From: Streptomyces sp. TLI_053
Lineage (GTDB): Bacteria; Actinomycetota; Actinomycetes; Streptomycetales; Streptomycetaceae
Assembly (NCBI RefSeq): GCF_900105395.1
Contig: NZ_LT629775.1
Coordinates: 7,653,501 to 7,717,500 of the forward strand
Direction: 5' to 3'
Length of the DNA: 64,000 nt
The notes under the pieces: generated by a model
Database searches by the model: none
What the model saw: only the letters and a program-made list of their open reading frames with translations
Told to the model about the DNA's origin: nothing
Position numbers and translations under genes: made by a program
Shown: in pieces, positions 39,724 to 48,368 of the stretch
How positions within the stretch are numbered: the first letter of the stretch is position 1
Layout: every line of letters starts with the position of its first letter

Positions 39724-41157
39724 ATGGCCCCAACGGTGACCGACGCGGCCGGCCAGGCCGACGCGAGCGGGTCGGCAGCTGCGAACGGGACGAACGGCGC
39801 CGCCGCATCGTCCCGCCCGAACGCGCACCCCGACGCAGGTGTTCAGGCCGACGCAAGCGCTCAGGCCGGTACGAGTGCTCAGGCCGGTTCGAGCGGGCAG
39901 GCCGGTGCGACGACCAGGACGGTCACCGAACTGGCCGACGGCCGCGAACTGATCTACTACGACCGGGGCACGCCGCCCACCGGCCGGGCCGTTGCCGACC
40001 TGCGTCCGCTGGACGCCGCCGCGCCCTCCTCCGAGGTCCGGCAGGATCCGATGACCGGCGCCTGGGTGACCGTCGCCGCCCACCGCCAGGCGCGCACCTA
40101 CCACCCGCCGGCCGACGAGTGCCCGCTCTGCCCCAGCCGCGAGGGCCGGTTGAGCGAGATCCCGGCCGACGACTACCAGGTGGCCGTTTTCGAGAACCGC
40201 TTCCCCTCCCTCGCGGGCGACCCCGGCACCCACCCCGTGCCGCTCGCCCTCGACGACCCGCTGCACGGTCGCGGGCCGGGTGTCGGCCGGTGCGAGGTGG
40301 TGTGCTTCACCGCCGACCACGAGGCCTCCTTCGCCGATCTCGACGAGGACCGCGCCCGCCTGGTGCTGGACGCCTGGACCGACCGCACTGCCGAACTCTC
40401 CGCCCTGCCCGGTGTCCGGCAGGTCTACTGCTTCGAGAACCGCGGCACCGAGATCGGCGTCACCCTCGCCCACCCGCACGGCCAGGTCTACGCGTTGCCG
40501 TTCGTCCCCCCGCGCACCGCCAAGATGATCGACCAGGCCGCCCGGTACCGCGCCGCCACCGGCCGCAACCTCTTCGACGACCTCGTCGCTGCCGAAAGAG
40601 CATCCGCCGGGCAACCGTCCGCCGAGCACCCCGAGCGCCCCGAGCACCCCGACGGCAGTCGGGTCGTGCTGGCGGGGGAGTACTGGACGGCCTTCGTGCC
40701 GTTCGCCGCCCGCTGGCCCTACGAGGTCCACCTCTTCCCCAACCGCCGGGTGCCCGACTTCACCGGGCTGAACGAGGACGAGCGCGCCGAGTTCCCCCGG
40801 ATCTACCTCGACCTGCTGCGCCGCTTCGACCGGCTCTTCAGCGACGAGAACCGGAAGGTCCGCGCTCCCTACATCGCGGCCTGGCACCAGGCCCCGAACG
40901 GTCACGAGGACGAACTCGCCCTCCACCTGGAGCTGTTCACCGTCCGGCGGACGGCGGACAAGCTCAAGTACCTGGCGGGTACCGAGTCCGGCATGGAGGC
41001 GTTCATGAACGACGTCGCCCCGGAGTCCGCGGCCCGGCGGCTTCGTGAGGTCGGCTCCACCACCCCGGCCGCTGAGGCCGCCCCGGTCACCCCGGCTGCC
41101 CCGACCACCCCGGCCGCTCCGGCCACCAAGACGACCGACGAGGAACCGCAGCGATGA
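39724..41157 (+). CDS. galT: Galactose-1-phosphate uridylyltransferase
   Basis: This is a 477-residue Leloir-pathway enzyme that swaps UMP between UDP-glucose and galactose-1-phosphate. It carries the active-site HPHGQ (His250, His252), zinc ligands in CPLC (Cys133, Cys136), FENRFPSL, and WHQAPNGHEDELALHLE near the C-terminus. About 70 residues of Ala/Gly/Ser/Gln-rich sequence extend the N-terminus and an Ala/Pro/Thr-rich tail extends the C-terminus, so it is longer than the usual 350. The ATG has GGGAG six bases upstream. It overlaps galK by four bases. Confidence 0.93.
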   Translation: MAPTVTDAAGQADASGSAAANGTNGAAASSRPNAHPDAGVQADASAQAGTSAQAGSSGQAGATTRTVTELADGRELIYYDRGTPPTGRAVADLRPLDAAAPSSEVRQDPMTGAWVTVAAHRQARTYHPPADECPLCPSREGRLSEIPADDYQVAVFENRFPSLAGDPGTHPVPLALDDPLHGRGPGVGRCEVVCFTADHEASFADLDEDRARLVLDAWTDRTAELSALPGVRQVYCFENRGTEIGVTLAHPHGQVYALPFVPPRTAKMIDQAARYRAATGRNLFDDLVAAERASAGQPSAEHPERPEHPDGSRVVLAGEYWTAFVPFAARWPYEVHLFPNRRVPDFTGLNEDERAEFPRIYLDLLRRFDRLFSDENRKVRAPYIAAWHQAPNGHEDELALHLELFTVRRTADKLKYLAGTESGMEAFMNDVAPESAARRLREVGSTTPAAEAAPVTPAAPTTPAAPATKTTDEEPQR

Positions 41158-42311
41158 CCCCCACGCCCCCCACCTCCCCGTCCGCCGCCTTCGAGGAGCT
41201 CTACGGCCACGCCCCCGAGGGCGTCTGGGCGGCCCCCGGCCGGGTCAACCTGATCGGCGAACACACCGACTACAACGACGGGTTCGTCCTCCCGATCGCC
41301 CTCCCGCAGGCCGTCCGCGCCTACGCCCGCCGCCGCGCCGACGGCGTGCTGCGCCTCGCCTCGACCCGGGTCCCCGGCGAGGTCGTCGAACTGTCCGTCG
41401 ACGGTCTGGCCCCGGGCGGCGTGTCCGGCTGGGCCGCGTACCCCGCCGCGGTCGTCTGGACGCTGCGCGAGGCGGGCCACGCGATCGGCGGCGCCGACGT
41501 CCTGCTCGACAGCGACGTGCCCGGCGGCGCCGGCCTCTCCTCCTCCGCCGCACTGGAGTGCGCGGTCGCGACCACCTACAACGACCTGTACGAACTCGGC
41601 CTGGAAGCAGCCGAGCTGGCCCTGATCGCGCAGCGGGCCGAGAACGACTTCGTCGGTGTCCCGTGCGGGATCATGGACCAGATGGCCTCGATGGCCTGCC
41701 GCGCCGGGACCGCCCTCCACCTGGACACGCGCGACCTCTCCGCCCGGTACGTCCCGCTCGACCTCGCGGGTTCGGGCCTCACCCTCCTGGTGCTCGACAC
41801 CCGGGTGCAGCACGACCTCGCCGACGGCGCCTACGCCGCTCTTCGTGCCGGTTGCGAACGCGCCGCCGCGCTCCTGGGGCTGCCGGCGCTGCGCGACCTC
41901 GCCGCCGCCGACCTCCCCGCCGCCCTGGACCGGCTGCCGGCCGAACTGGTCCCGCTGGTCCGGCACGTGGTGACCGAGAACGGTCGGGTCGAGCAGACGA
42001 TGCGGGAGCTGGAGCAGCACGGTCCGGCGGCCCTCGGACCGATCCTCACCGCCGGGCACGCCTCCCTGGGCGACGACTACCGGACGTCCTGTCCGGAGAC
42101 GGACCTCGCGGTCTCCGTCGCCGTCGCGGCCGGGGCGCTCGGCGCGCGGATGACCGGCGGCGGCTTCGGCGGCTCGGTGATCGCCCTGACCCGGACGGCC
42201 GACGCGGACGCGGTGGCCAAGGCGGTCACCGAGGCTTTCCTGGCCGAGGGTTGGGCCGAGCCGCACGTCTACCGGGCCGTGCCCTCCGCGGGCGCCCGCC
42301 GGGAGTCCTGA
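41154..42311 (+). CDS. galK: Galactokinase
   Basis: This is a 385-residue GHMP kinase that phosphorylates galactose with ATP. The galactokinase signature APGRVNLIGEHTDYNDG is at about 28-44, the ATP loop PGGAGLSSSAALE at about 123-135, the catalytic-base region CGIMDQMAS, and the C-terminal MTGGGFGGSVIAL motif. The start overlaps the galT stop (ATGA). galE is not next to it, unlike many gal operons. A strong terminator follows. Confidence 0.94.
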   Translation: MTPTPPTSPSAAFEELYGHAPEGVWAAPGRVNLIGEHTDYNDGFVLPIALPQAVRAYARRRADGVLRLASTRVPGEVVELSVDGLAPGGVSGWAAYPAAVVWTLREAGHAIGGADVLLDSDVPGGAGLSSSAALECAVATTYNDLYELGLEAAELALIAQRAENDFVGVPCGIMDQMASMACRAGTALHLDTRDLSARYVPLDLAGSGLTLLVLDTRVQHDLADGAYAALRAGCERAAALLGLPALRDLAAADLPAALDRLPAELVPLVRHVVTENGRVEQTMRELEQHGPAALGPILTAGHASLGDDYRTSCPETDLAVSVAVAAGALGARMTGGGFGGSVIALTRTADADAVAKAVTEAFLAEGWAEPHVYRAVPSAGARRES

Positions 42312-42363
42312 CCGCACTCCGCGCCGAGCCCCCGACACCACCCCCCGCCGCGGCCGCGCGACC

Positions 42364-42400
42364 GCGTCCGCCCCCGCCGACCCCCGGCGGGGGCGGACGC
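42364..42400. terminator. Strong terminator of the gal operon
   Basis: Perfect 16-bp stem (left arm GCGTCCGCCCCCGCCG) with a 5-nt loop, 52 bases after galK. Confidence 0.82.
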
Positions 42401-42499
42401 ACGCCCGGGCAGCTCCGCCCTCCCGCCAGGGTGGTCCCGCCGGACCCAGGGTCGGAACGGGCCTGGTCCGCCCCTCCTTCCGGCGGCGAGGCTGGTCCC

Positions 42500-43330
42500 A
42501 TGACCAATACCCACCGGAACACACCCGCCGCCATCGCCGGCGAGAGCGACCGCACCACCCAGGACCAGGACTTCGACGGCCGGACCGTGCTCGTCACCGG
42601 AGGCACGAGCGGCATGGGACTCGCCACCGCGCGGGTGCTGCTGGACCGCGGCGCCAACGTGGTGATCACCGGCCGCGACGACGCCCGCCTTGCCCGCGCC
42701 GAGGCCGGACTCGCCGCCGGTGAGCGGGTGTTCGCGGTGCGCGCCGACTCCGCCCGCCCGTCCGACCTGGCCCGGCTGGCCGAGCGGGTGGGGGAGCGGT
42801 ACGGCCACCTCCACGGTGTGTTCGCCAATGCCGGGGTCGGCGTCTTCGAGACCCCGGCCGAGGTGACCGAGGAGAGCTTCGACCGCACCGTGGACGTCAA
42901 CTTCAAGGGCGTCTTCTTCACCGTCCAGCACGCCCTTCCGCTGCTGGAGCAGGCCCCGGGCGGCGGCGCCGCGATCGTCCTCAACGCCTCCTGGACCCTG
43001 CACCGGGGCCTGCCCAACGCCCCGGTGTACGCGGCGACCAAGGCCGCCGTGCACAACCTGGCCCGCACCCTCGGCAGCGACTTCGCCGGGCGCGGCATCC
43101 GGATCAACTCGGTCAGCCCGGGCTACATCGTCACCGAGATGTTCCACGAGGTGATCACCGAACCGGAGCAGCAGGAAGCCGTGCGGGCGCAGGTGCCGAT
43201 CGGGCGTCTGGGCGAGGCGGCGGACGTCGCCGAGACCGTTGCCTTCCTGCTCTCGCCCCGGGCCGGCTACATCACCGGCCAGGACATCGTGGTGGACGGC
43301 GGTGTGGTGGCGGTCGCGAACTCCTGGTGA
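42500..43330 (+). CDS. Short-chain dehydrogenase/reductase
   Basis: This is a 276-residue classical SDR. The cofactor loop is TGGTSGMGLA, NAG occurs in FANAGVG, the catalytic triad is Ser164, Tyr177 and Lys181, and PG is in INSVSPGYIVTEMF. GRD after beta-2 suggests NADP(H). Substrate unknown. The ATG at 42500 lacks a Shine-Dalgarno sequence but has GAGGCT six bases upstream. It is followed by an XRE regulator on the same strand; SDR-XRE neighbours often form regulator-target pairs. Confidence 0.88.
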   Translation: MTNTHRNTPAAIAGESDRTTQDQDFDGRTVLVTGGTSGMGLATARVLLDRGANVVITGRDDARLARAEAGLAAGERVFAVRADSARPSDLARLAERVGERYGHLHGVFANAGVGVFETPAEVTEESFDRTVDVNFKGVFFTVQHALPLLEQAPGGGAAIVLNASWTLHRGLPNAPVYAATKAAVHNLARTLGSDFAGRGIRINSVSPGYIVTEMFHEVITEPEQQEAVRAQVPIGRLGEAADVAETVAFLLSPRAGYITGQDIVVDGGVVAVANSW

Positions 43331-43373
43331 TGCCCGGACGCGGACACTCGGCCGTCCCCTTCCCCCCGGGCCT

Positions 43374-43414
43374 GCCCGGTCTGCCTGGTCCTGCCAGGAC
43401 CAGGCAGACCGGGC
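43374..43414. promoter_or_regulatory. Perfect 19-bp inverted repeat upstream of XRE gene
   Basis: The left arm GCCCGGTCTGCCTGGTCCT is repeated exactly in reverse complement after a 3-nt loop. It ends 22 bases before the XRE start and just upstream of a CAGAAT -10 box. It could be the SDR terminator, the XRE operator, or both. Confidence 0.6.
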
Positions 43415-43436
43415 GCCGAACGGACAGAATGACCGC

Positions 43437-44441
43437 ATGAGCGCGAACCGAACGAGCCGCCCCGCCCCCACCTCCGGCGCCGCCGCCAGTGCCGCCGCGA
43501 GCGTTGTCACCGGCGCTGTCACCGGCACCGGTATCGGTACCACCGCCGCCACCGGCACCCCGAGCGGCCTCGCCGAGTTCCTGCGCACCCGCCGCTCCCG
43601 GCTCCGGCCCGAGGACGTGGACCTCCCCGACTTCGGCGGCCGCCGCCGGGTGGCGGGCCTGCGCCGCGAGGAACTCGCCCAACTCGCCGGTGTCAGCGTC
43701 GACTACTACACCCGGCTCGAACAGGGTCGGGTCGGCAACCCGTCCGACGTCGTGCTCGACGCGGTCGCCCGCGCGCTGCGCCTCGACCCCGAGGAGGCCG
43801 GCCACCTGCACCGCCTCGCCCGCACCCGCCAGGACCGCGCCCGCCCCGGTCGCGGCAGGGGTCCCGCCGCCCCGCAGCAGGTCCGGCCGTCGATGGCCCG
43901 GCTGCTCGACGCGATGCCCGACGTCCCGGCCGTGGTCATGGGCCGCCGGATGGACATCCTGGCCTGGAACAGCGCCGCCGTCGCCCTCTTCGGCGACTAC
44001 GGGACGCTCGCCCCCACCGAACGGAACATCGCCCGGATCACCTTCCTCGACCCGGCCTCGCGCACCCTCTACGACGACTGGGTGGCCTGCGCGCGCGAGA
44101 ACGTCGCCTTCCTCCACCTGGAGGCCGGCCGCCGCCCCGACGACCCCCGGCTCGCCGAACTGATCGGCGAACTCTCCGTGCGCAGCCAGGAGTTCCGCCA
44201 CTGGTGGGCGGAACACCCGGTCCGCGACAAGACCTCCGGCCACAAGGTGTTCCACCACCCGCTGGTCGGCCGGATGGAGCTGGTCTACGACACCCTCCGC
44301 TCCGCCGACGACCCCGACCAGGCCCTGGTCACCTACACCGCCGACCCGGGGAGTCCTTCCGAGGACGCCCTGCGGATGCTCATCTCCTGGGAGGCGGACC
44401 GCGTCGTCCGGCCCGGCCGGGCGCCGTCCGGCGGATCCTGA
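43437..44441 (+). CDS. XRE-family regulator with MmyB-like ligand domain
   Basis: This is a 334-residue regulator with a low-complexity Ala/Thr/Gly N-terminus (residues 1-42). It has a helix-turn-helix with the hallmark RRRVAGLRREELAQLAGVSVDYYTRLEQGR at about 62-91, and a C-terminal PAS-like MmyB domain (VVMGRRMDILAWNSAAVALF, FRHWWAEHPV, HPLVGRMELVYDTL). This family commonly controls an adjacent dehydrogenase; here the SDR is upstream. No ribosome binding site; a leaderless promoter is likely. Confidence 0.88.
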   Translation: MSANRTSRPAPTSGAAASAAASVVTGAVTGTGIGTTAATGTPSGLAEFLRTRRSRLRPEDVDLPDFGGRRRVAGLRREELAQLAGVSVDYYTRLEQGRVGNPSDVVLDAVARALRLDPEEAGHLHRLARTRQDRARPGRGRGPAAPQQVRPSMARLLDAMPDVPAVVMGRRMDILAWNSAAVALFGDYGTLAPTERNIARITFLDPASRTLYDDWVACARENVAFLHLEAGRRPDDPRLAELIGELSVRSQEFRHWWAEHPVRDKTSGHKVFHHPLVGRMELVYDTLRSADDPDQALVTYTADPGSPSEDALRMLISWEADRVVRPGRAPSGGS

Positions 44442-44497
44442 CGGAACTCGGCCGGCTCCGGTGCCACCGGGTCACCGGGCCGCGCGGGGTCCGGCCC

Positions 44498-44552
44498 CGT
44501 CGTCGAGCCGTCGTCGAGCCGTCGTGGAGCCGTCGTGGAGCCGTCGTCGAGC
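44498..44552. repeat. 11-bp tandem repeat, five copies
   Basis: Unit CGTCGTCGAGC; copies 3 and 4 read CGTCGTGGAGC. It lies between the XRE gene and the broken gene at 44615. Confidence 0.88.
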
Positions 44553-44614
44553 CGCTGCGCGGCAGGTGCCCCGACCCGACGACCCCGGTGCGACGGGCCC
44601 TCTACGCTGGAGCG

Positions 44615-45357
44615 ATGCTGCTCCCGAGCGTTCCGCGCACCCGCCTGCGTCCCGCCGACCGGCCGGCCGTCGGCACCCCCTTCGGCCCGCTGACCTTCGG
44701 CACGACCCTCGGGAACACCGTCCTCCCCCCGTTGCCCGAGGAGCTCTTCGAGCTGCCGAGCGGTTGCACGGTGGCCCGCTGGTCCGTCCTGCGGCCCGCG
44801 TCGAGCTGCTGCTGACCCCGTACGACCCCGACCTCGACCCCGAGTACTGGGAGCCGCTGACCGACTGTCGCGCGGCGGTCTGGCGGATCGACGTCCTGGC
44901 ACCGATCGGGCGGGTGCGGTTCTCGGCGGAGCTGCCGGCGCGGCTCCCGGAGGGTGCCGTCGCGGACTGGAACGGCGGGCAGGCGCTGGCCGCGATCACG
45001 GTGGAGGACGATCACACCCGGCTCACCGTCGGCGGCAACGACGAGGAGGCGATCTGCGGCGCGGCCCTCGCGGGCGAGGCGCCCCGGCGCTGGACGGCGC
45101 TGGCCGACGAGGTGTACGCCCGCTCGTTCACCACCTGGGGAGTGGACTTCGGCAACCACCACGGCATGTCCTGGACGCTTCCCCCGCTGCAGCCGGGCGA
45201 CCACTGCGAACTCCCGGTGGTGGCCGCCTGGGCCCCGGCCGAAGCCGCGGAGAGGTGCGCGAACACCTGGTCCGCCGTCATGCCGTCACCGACGGTGCTG
45301 CTGCGCCACGTCACCACCCGGCCGACGCACCGGGCCGACGCCCACTCAGCGGGCTGA
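44615..45357 (+). pseudogene. Hypothetical gene broken by a frameshift
   Basis: ATG 44615 (leaderless, with TACGCT six bases upstream) opens MLLPSVPRTRLRPADRPAV and runs to CTVARWSVLRP near 44795, then meets a TGA at 44813. From the same place another frame continues in protein-like style, VELLLTPYDPDLDPEYWEPL, to a stop at 45357. Together they make about 247 residues of a cytoplasmic protein of unknown family. One inserted base (or two lost) around 44795-44805 explains the break. The tail overlaps the convergent LD-carboxypeptidase relic by 47 bases. Confidence 0.6.
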
Positions 45358-46396
45358 TCGCGGTCACCGGGTGCGGTGCGACCGCCGGTTCGAGCAACGA
45401 CAGCGTCCGCCGCCGTGCGTCCAGGCCGACGCGGATGCCCACCGGCATCGGCAGGTTCGGCCCGGCATGCCCGAAGTCCACCTGGCCCAGGACCGGGATG
45501 TCACGGTCGCCGAGGACATCGAGGACCAGCTCGGACAGGGTCGGGGAGGCGCCGGGTCCGAGTCCCCCGATCTCGCGCGGAACGCCCACGACCATGCCGG
45601 CGATCCGGTCGAGAATGCCGCTGCGCCGCATCACCTGGAGGTAGCTCCACACGTACGAGGGCAAGCCGCCCGTCTCCTATCGGAAGAGCACCGCGCCGTC
45701 GAACCGTTCGAGCGGCAGCGCGAACGGCGTCGCCTGCGCCAGCACGATGCGGTTGATCACCCCGCCGATCAGCGGGCCCTCGACCCGGCCGGGACGCCAG
45801 CACTCCCAGGACGGGCCGGTGGGCAGCGTGCCGATCGCCTCGGTGCTGGTGAGCAACTTGCCGTAGAGCGAATCGAGTTCCGCTCTGCGCGTCGCCGGCA
45901 GGGACTGCCGGCTGCCGCCGAAGCCGGGGACGGCCATGTCGGCGTGGAACCCGACCAGCCCCGTGCGCGCGTGGAGCACCAGGTGCAGCAGTGAGATGTC
46001 GCTGTAGCCGAGGATCGGCTTCGGGTCGGCCCCGACCGCCTCGATGTCGATCAGGTCGAGGTAGCCGAGCGCCGTCTGCGCGCCGTCACTGGCGACGATC
46101 GCGCGCACCTCGGGGTCGCGCAGCAGGCCGTTGAGCTCCCCGGCGATCTCCACCGGAGCCGCCGCGCTCCACCAGTGCTGCTGTCCCGCCCGGAGGAGCG
46201 GAGCCCGGCGCACACGGAATCCCGTCCGTTCGAGCACGGCCACCGTGTGCTGGACGTCGGGTTCGTACTCCGCGGGAAGAGGGCCGGACAGCGAGGCGAT
46301 CACCACGAGGTCCCCGGGCCTCAGGGCACGCGGTCGAAGCGGATGCGGGCGCAGTGGATGCGGTCGGAGCGGATGCGGCAGCGCGGGACCGGTCAC
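45311..46396 (-). pseudogene. LD-carboxypeptidase (S66) interrupted by TAG
   Basis: The leftward frame of 361 codons has one internal TAG at 45677-45679. Before it: PHPLRP repeats, then LRPGDLVVIASLSGPLP, AIVASDGAQTALGYLD and ILGYSDISLLH (nucleophile Ser). After it, ETGGLPSYVWSYLQVMRR and VDFGHAGPNLPMPVG (catalytic His region). LD-carboxypeptidase/MccF-like enzymes trim tetrapeptides or confer microcin immunity. The truncated 239-residue product lacks the His, so it should be inactive unless the TAG is read through or is a sequencing error. Confidence 0.75.
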
Positions 46397-46427
46397 GGCG
46401 CCAGTGTCGCCGGTACCACTGGCGGGG

Positions 46428-46805
46428 TCAGGCGGTTTTCGACGGGCGCTCCTTCGGCCGGTAGTCGGTCCCCGCGGCCTCGATGTGCGCCAGCAGGGCC
46501 GACCCCGCGTCAGAGACCTCCAGGTCGACGACGACCTCCTCGTCCTCCCAGCGGCCGTGCTCCGAGATGACGAGGCCGATCAGCGCCACGTCGCCCGCCC
46601 GGCCCCGCGCCTCGTACTGCTCGATCGTCTCGCCCCGCAGCCCGTCGTCCGGGTCGTCGCGCTCCCAGGCGTCCACCGCTGCCTGCGCCACGGCCCGGGG
46701 CAGTCGTACCGTCACCCGACCGACCTGGGCGTGGACGTGCTCGCCGATCGCGGCCAGTACCTTCGCTTCCTCCCGGTACACGGCGTACCGCTCCTCATTC
46801 ACCAT
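46428..46805 (-). CDS. Conserved hypothetical protein (125 aa)
   Basis: This is a soluble protein beginning MNEERYAVYREEAKVLAAIG-like (residues VNEERYAVYREE follow the ATG), with an acidic C-terminal half (WEDEEVVVDLEVSDAGSALL). TAGCGT lies seven bases before the ATG and there is no ribosome site, so it is probably leaderless. No domain recognised. A longer frame to 46871 crosses this promoter. Confidence 0.65.
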   Translation of the reverse strand: MVNEERYAVYREEAKVLAAIGEHVHAQVGRVTVRLPRAVAQAAVDAWERDDPDDGLRGETIEQYEARGRAGDVALIGLVISEHGRWEDEEVVVDLEVSDAGSALLAHIEAAGTDYRPKERPSKTA

Positions 46806-47020
46806 GGGGGTGACGCTACTCGGACCGCCCGACCCGGCTCGACCGAATTCCACGGTCCGGCCGGAGCCCACCGGCCCGGCGGGCGCGGGACCATCGGCCC
46901 GCCCGGATCCACCCGTCCGGCCCTGGCGGTCCGCCCGGCCCGAGGAGTGGGATGGAGGTGTGACCGGGGCCCGGGGGGTCGGGAAGCGGCTCCGGCGGCA
47001 CGAAGGGCAGGAGCACGAAC

Positions 47021-48034
47021 ATGAAGGCCGCCGTCGTCCACGACTTCACCCAGCCGCTCGTGATCGAGGACCGTCCGGTCCCGAAGCCGGGCCCGCACCA
47101 GGTGCGGGTGCGGCTCGAGGCATCCGGCCTGTGCCACACCGACATCCACGCCGCGCACGGAGACTGGCCGGTCCGGCCCACCCCGCCGTTCGTGCCAGGC
47201 CACGAGGGCGTCGGCATCGTCGAGGCGGCGGGCGCCGAGGTCCGGCACGTCCGGGTCGGCGAGCGGGTGGCGATCCCGTGGCTCGCCGACGCCTGCGGCC
47301 GCTGCGACCACTGCGTCTCCGGCTGGGAGACCCTCTGCGTCCACCAGCACAACAGCGGCTACTCCGTCGACGGCGCCTACGCCGAGCAGGCCCTCGCCCA
47401 CGGCGACTACGTCGTTCCCGTCCCCGACGGCATCGACCCGCTGGACGCGGCCCCGCTCTCCTGCGCCGGCGTCACCACCTACAAGGCCCTCAAGGTCTCC
47501 GGGGCCGGCCCCGGCACCCGCGTCCTGGTCTCCGGCATCGGCGGCCTCGGCCACCTCGCCCTCCAGTACGCCCGACTGTCGGGCGCCGAGACCATCGCCG
47601 TCGACGTCACCGACGACAAGCTCGCCCTGGCCCGCGAACTCGGCGCCGACCACGTCCTCGACGCCCGGGTCCAGGACGTCGCCGCCGAGGTCCGGAAGCT
47701 CGGCGGCGCCCACGCCGCGATCGCCCTCGCCGTCAGCAACGCCTCGTTCCAGGCCGCCTACGCCTCGCTGCGCCGCGGCGGCACCCTCGTCCTGGTCGCG
47801 CTGCCCGCCGAGGGCAGGCTCGAACTCCCGGTCTTCGACACCGTCCTGAACGGCACCCGGGTGATCGGCTCCATCGTCGGCACCCGCCAGGACCTCGCCG
47901 AGGTCTTCCGCCTCCACGCCCTCGGCCGCACCCGCGTCATCCGCGAGACCCGCCACCTCGCCGACGTCAACACCTGCTTCGACGAGGTCCTCTCCGGCAG
48001 GACCCCCGCCCGCCTGGTCTTCGACCTCCGCTGA
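47021..48034 (+). CDS. Zinc-dependent alcohol dehydrogenase
   Basis: This is a 337-residue medium-chain dehydrogenase. Catalytic zinc ligands are in SGLCHTDIHAAHGDW (Cys37) and GHEGVG (His59 region). Structural zinc is bound by CGRCDHC and a fourth cysteine in ETLCVHQ. The NAD loop is GIGGLGHLALQ. It most resembles AdhP/AdhA-type alcohol dehydrogenases, which interconvert primary alcohols and aldehydes. The ATG has AGGAG six to seven bases upstream. Confidence 0.9.
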   Translation: MKAAVVHDFTQPLVIEDRPVPKPGPHQVRVRLEASGLCHTDIHAAHGDWPVRPTPPFVPGHEGVGIVEAAGAEVRHVRVGERVAIPWLADACGRCDHCVSGWETLCVHQHNSGYSVDGAYAEQALAHGDYVVPVPDGIDPLDAAPLSCAGVTTYKALKVSGAGPGTRVLVSGIGGLGHLALQYARLSGAETIAVDVTDDKLALARELGADHVLDARVQDVAAEVRKLGGAHAAIALAVSNASFQAAYASLRRGGTLVLVALPAEGRLELPVFDTVLNGTRVIGSIVGTRQDLAEVFRLHALGRTRVIRETRHLADVNTCFDEVLSGRTPARLVFDLR

Positions 48035-48073
48035 CGACCCCACCCACCACCGCCCGCCCCGTCGTTCGCCGCC

Positions 48074-48100
48074 GCCCGCCCCCGTCGACCGGGGGCGGGC
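48074..48100. terminator. Hairpin terminator after alcohol dehydrogenase
   Basis: Arms GCCCGCCCCCG and CGGGGGCGGGC with a 5-nt loop. The remaining 268 bases to the next gene contain presumptive promoter DNA with no gene. Confidence 0.72.
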
Positions 48101-48368
48101 GCCGGCGTCTCCGGACCCTCCCGTGACCTGCGCCGATGCACAGAACGGGACACGTCCGGCGTCCGCGAAAACGGGATTGCCAGCCGGGATCGCCACGCAC
48201 TAACGTTCGACCGCGCACCGATCGTCGAAGCGCGCCCACGTCATCTGACGCGTGATCGGAACGCGCACCACACTCGGACAAATCCCCTCGTTCACGTCGG
48301 TGCCGGCGGACAGCCGGCGATCGGCCGCGGACCGAGGGGTCCCTGCTGCGAAGGCGAACTGACACCTC

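Noticed and set aside
26310..45679. TAG recoding (amber suppression) as an explanation of the two interrupted genes
   Set aside because: Several ordinary genes here end in TAG (22106, 21546, 31907) and no suppressor tRNA or pyrrolysine machinery is visible; mutation or base-call error is simpler.
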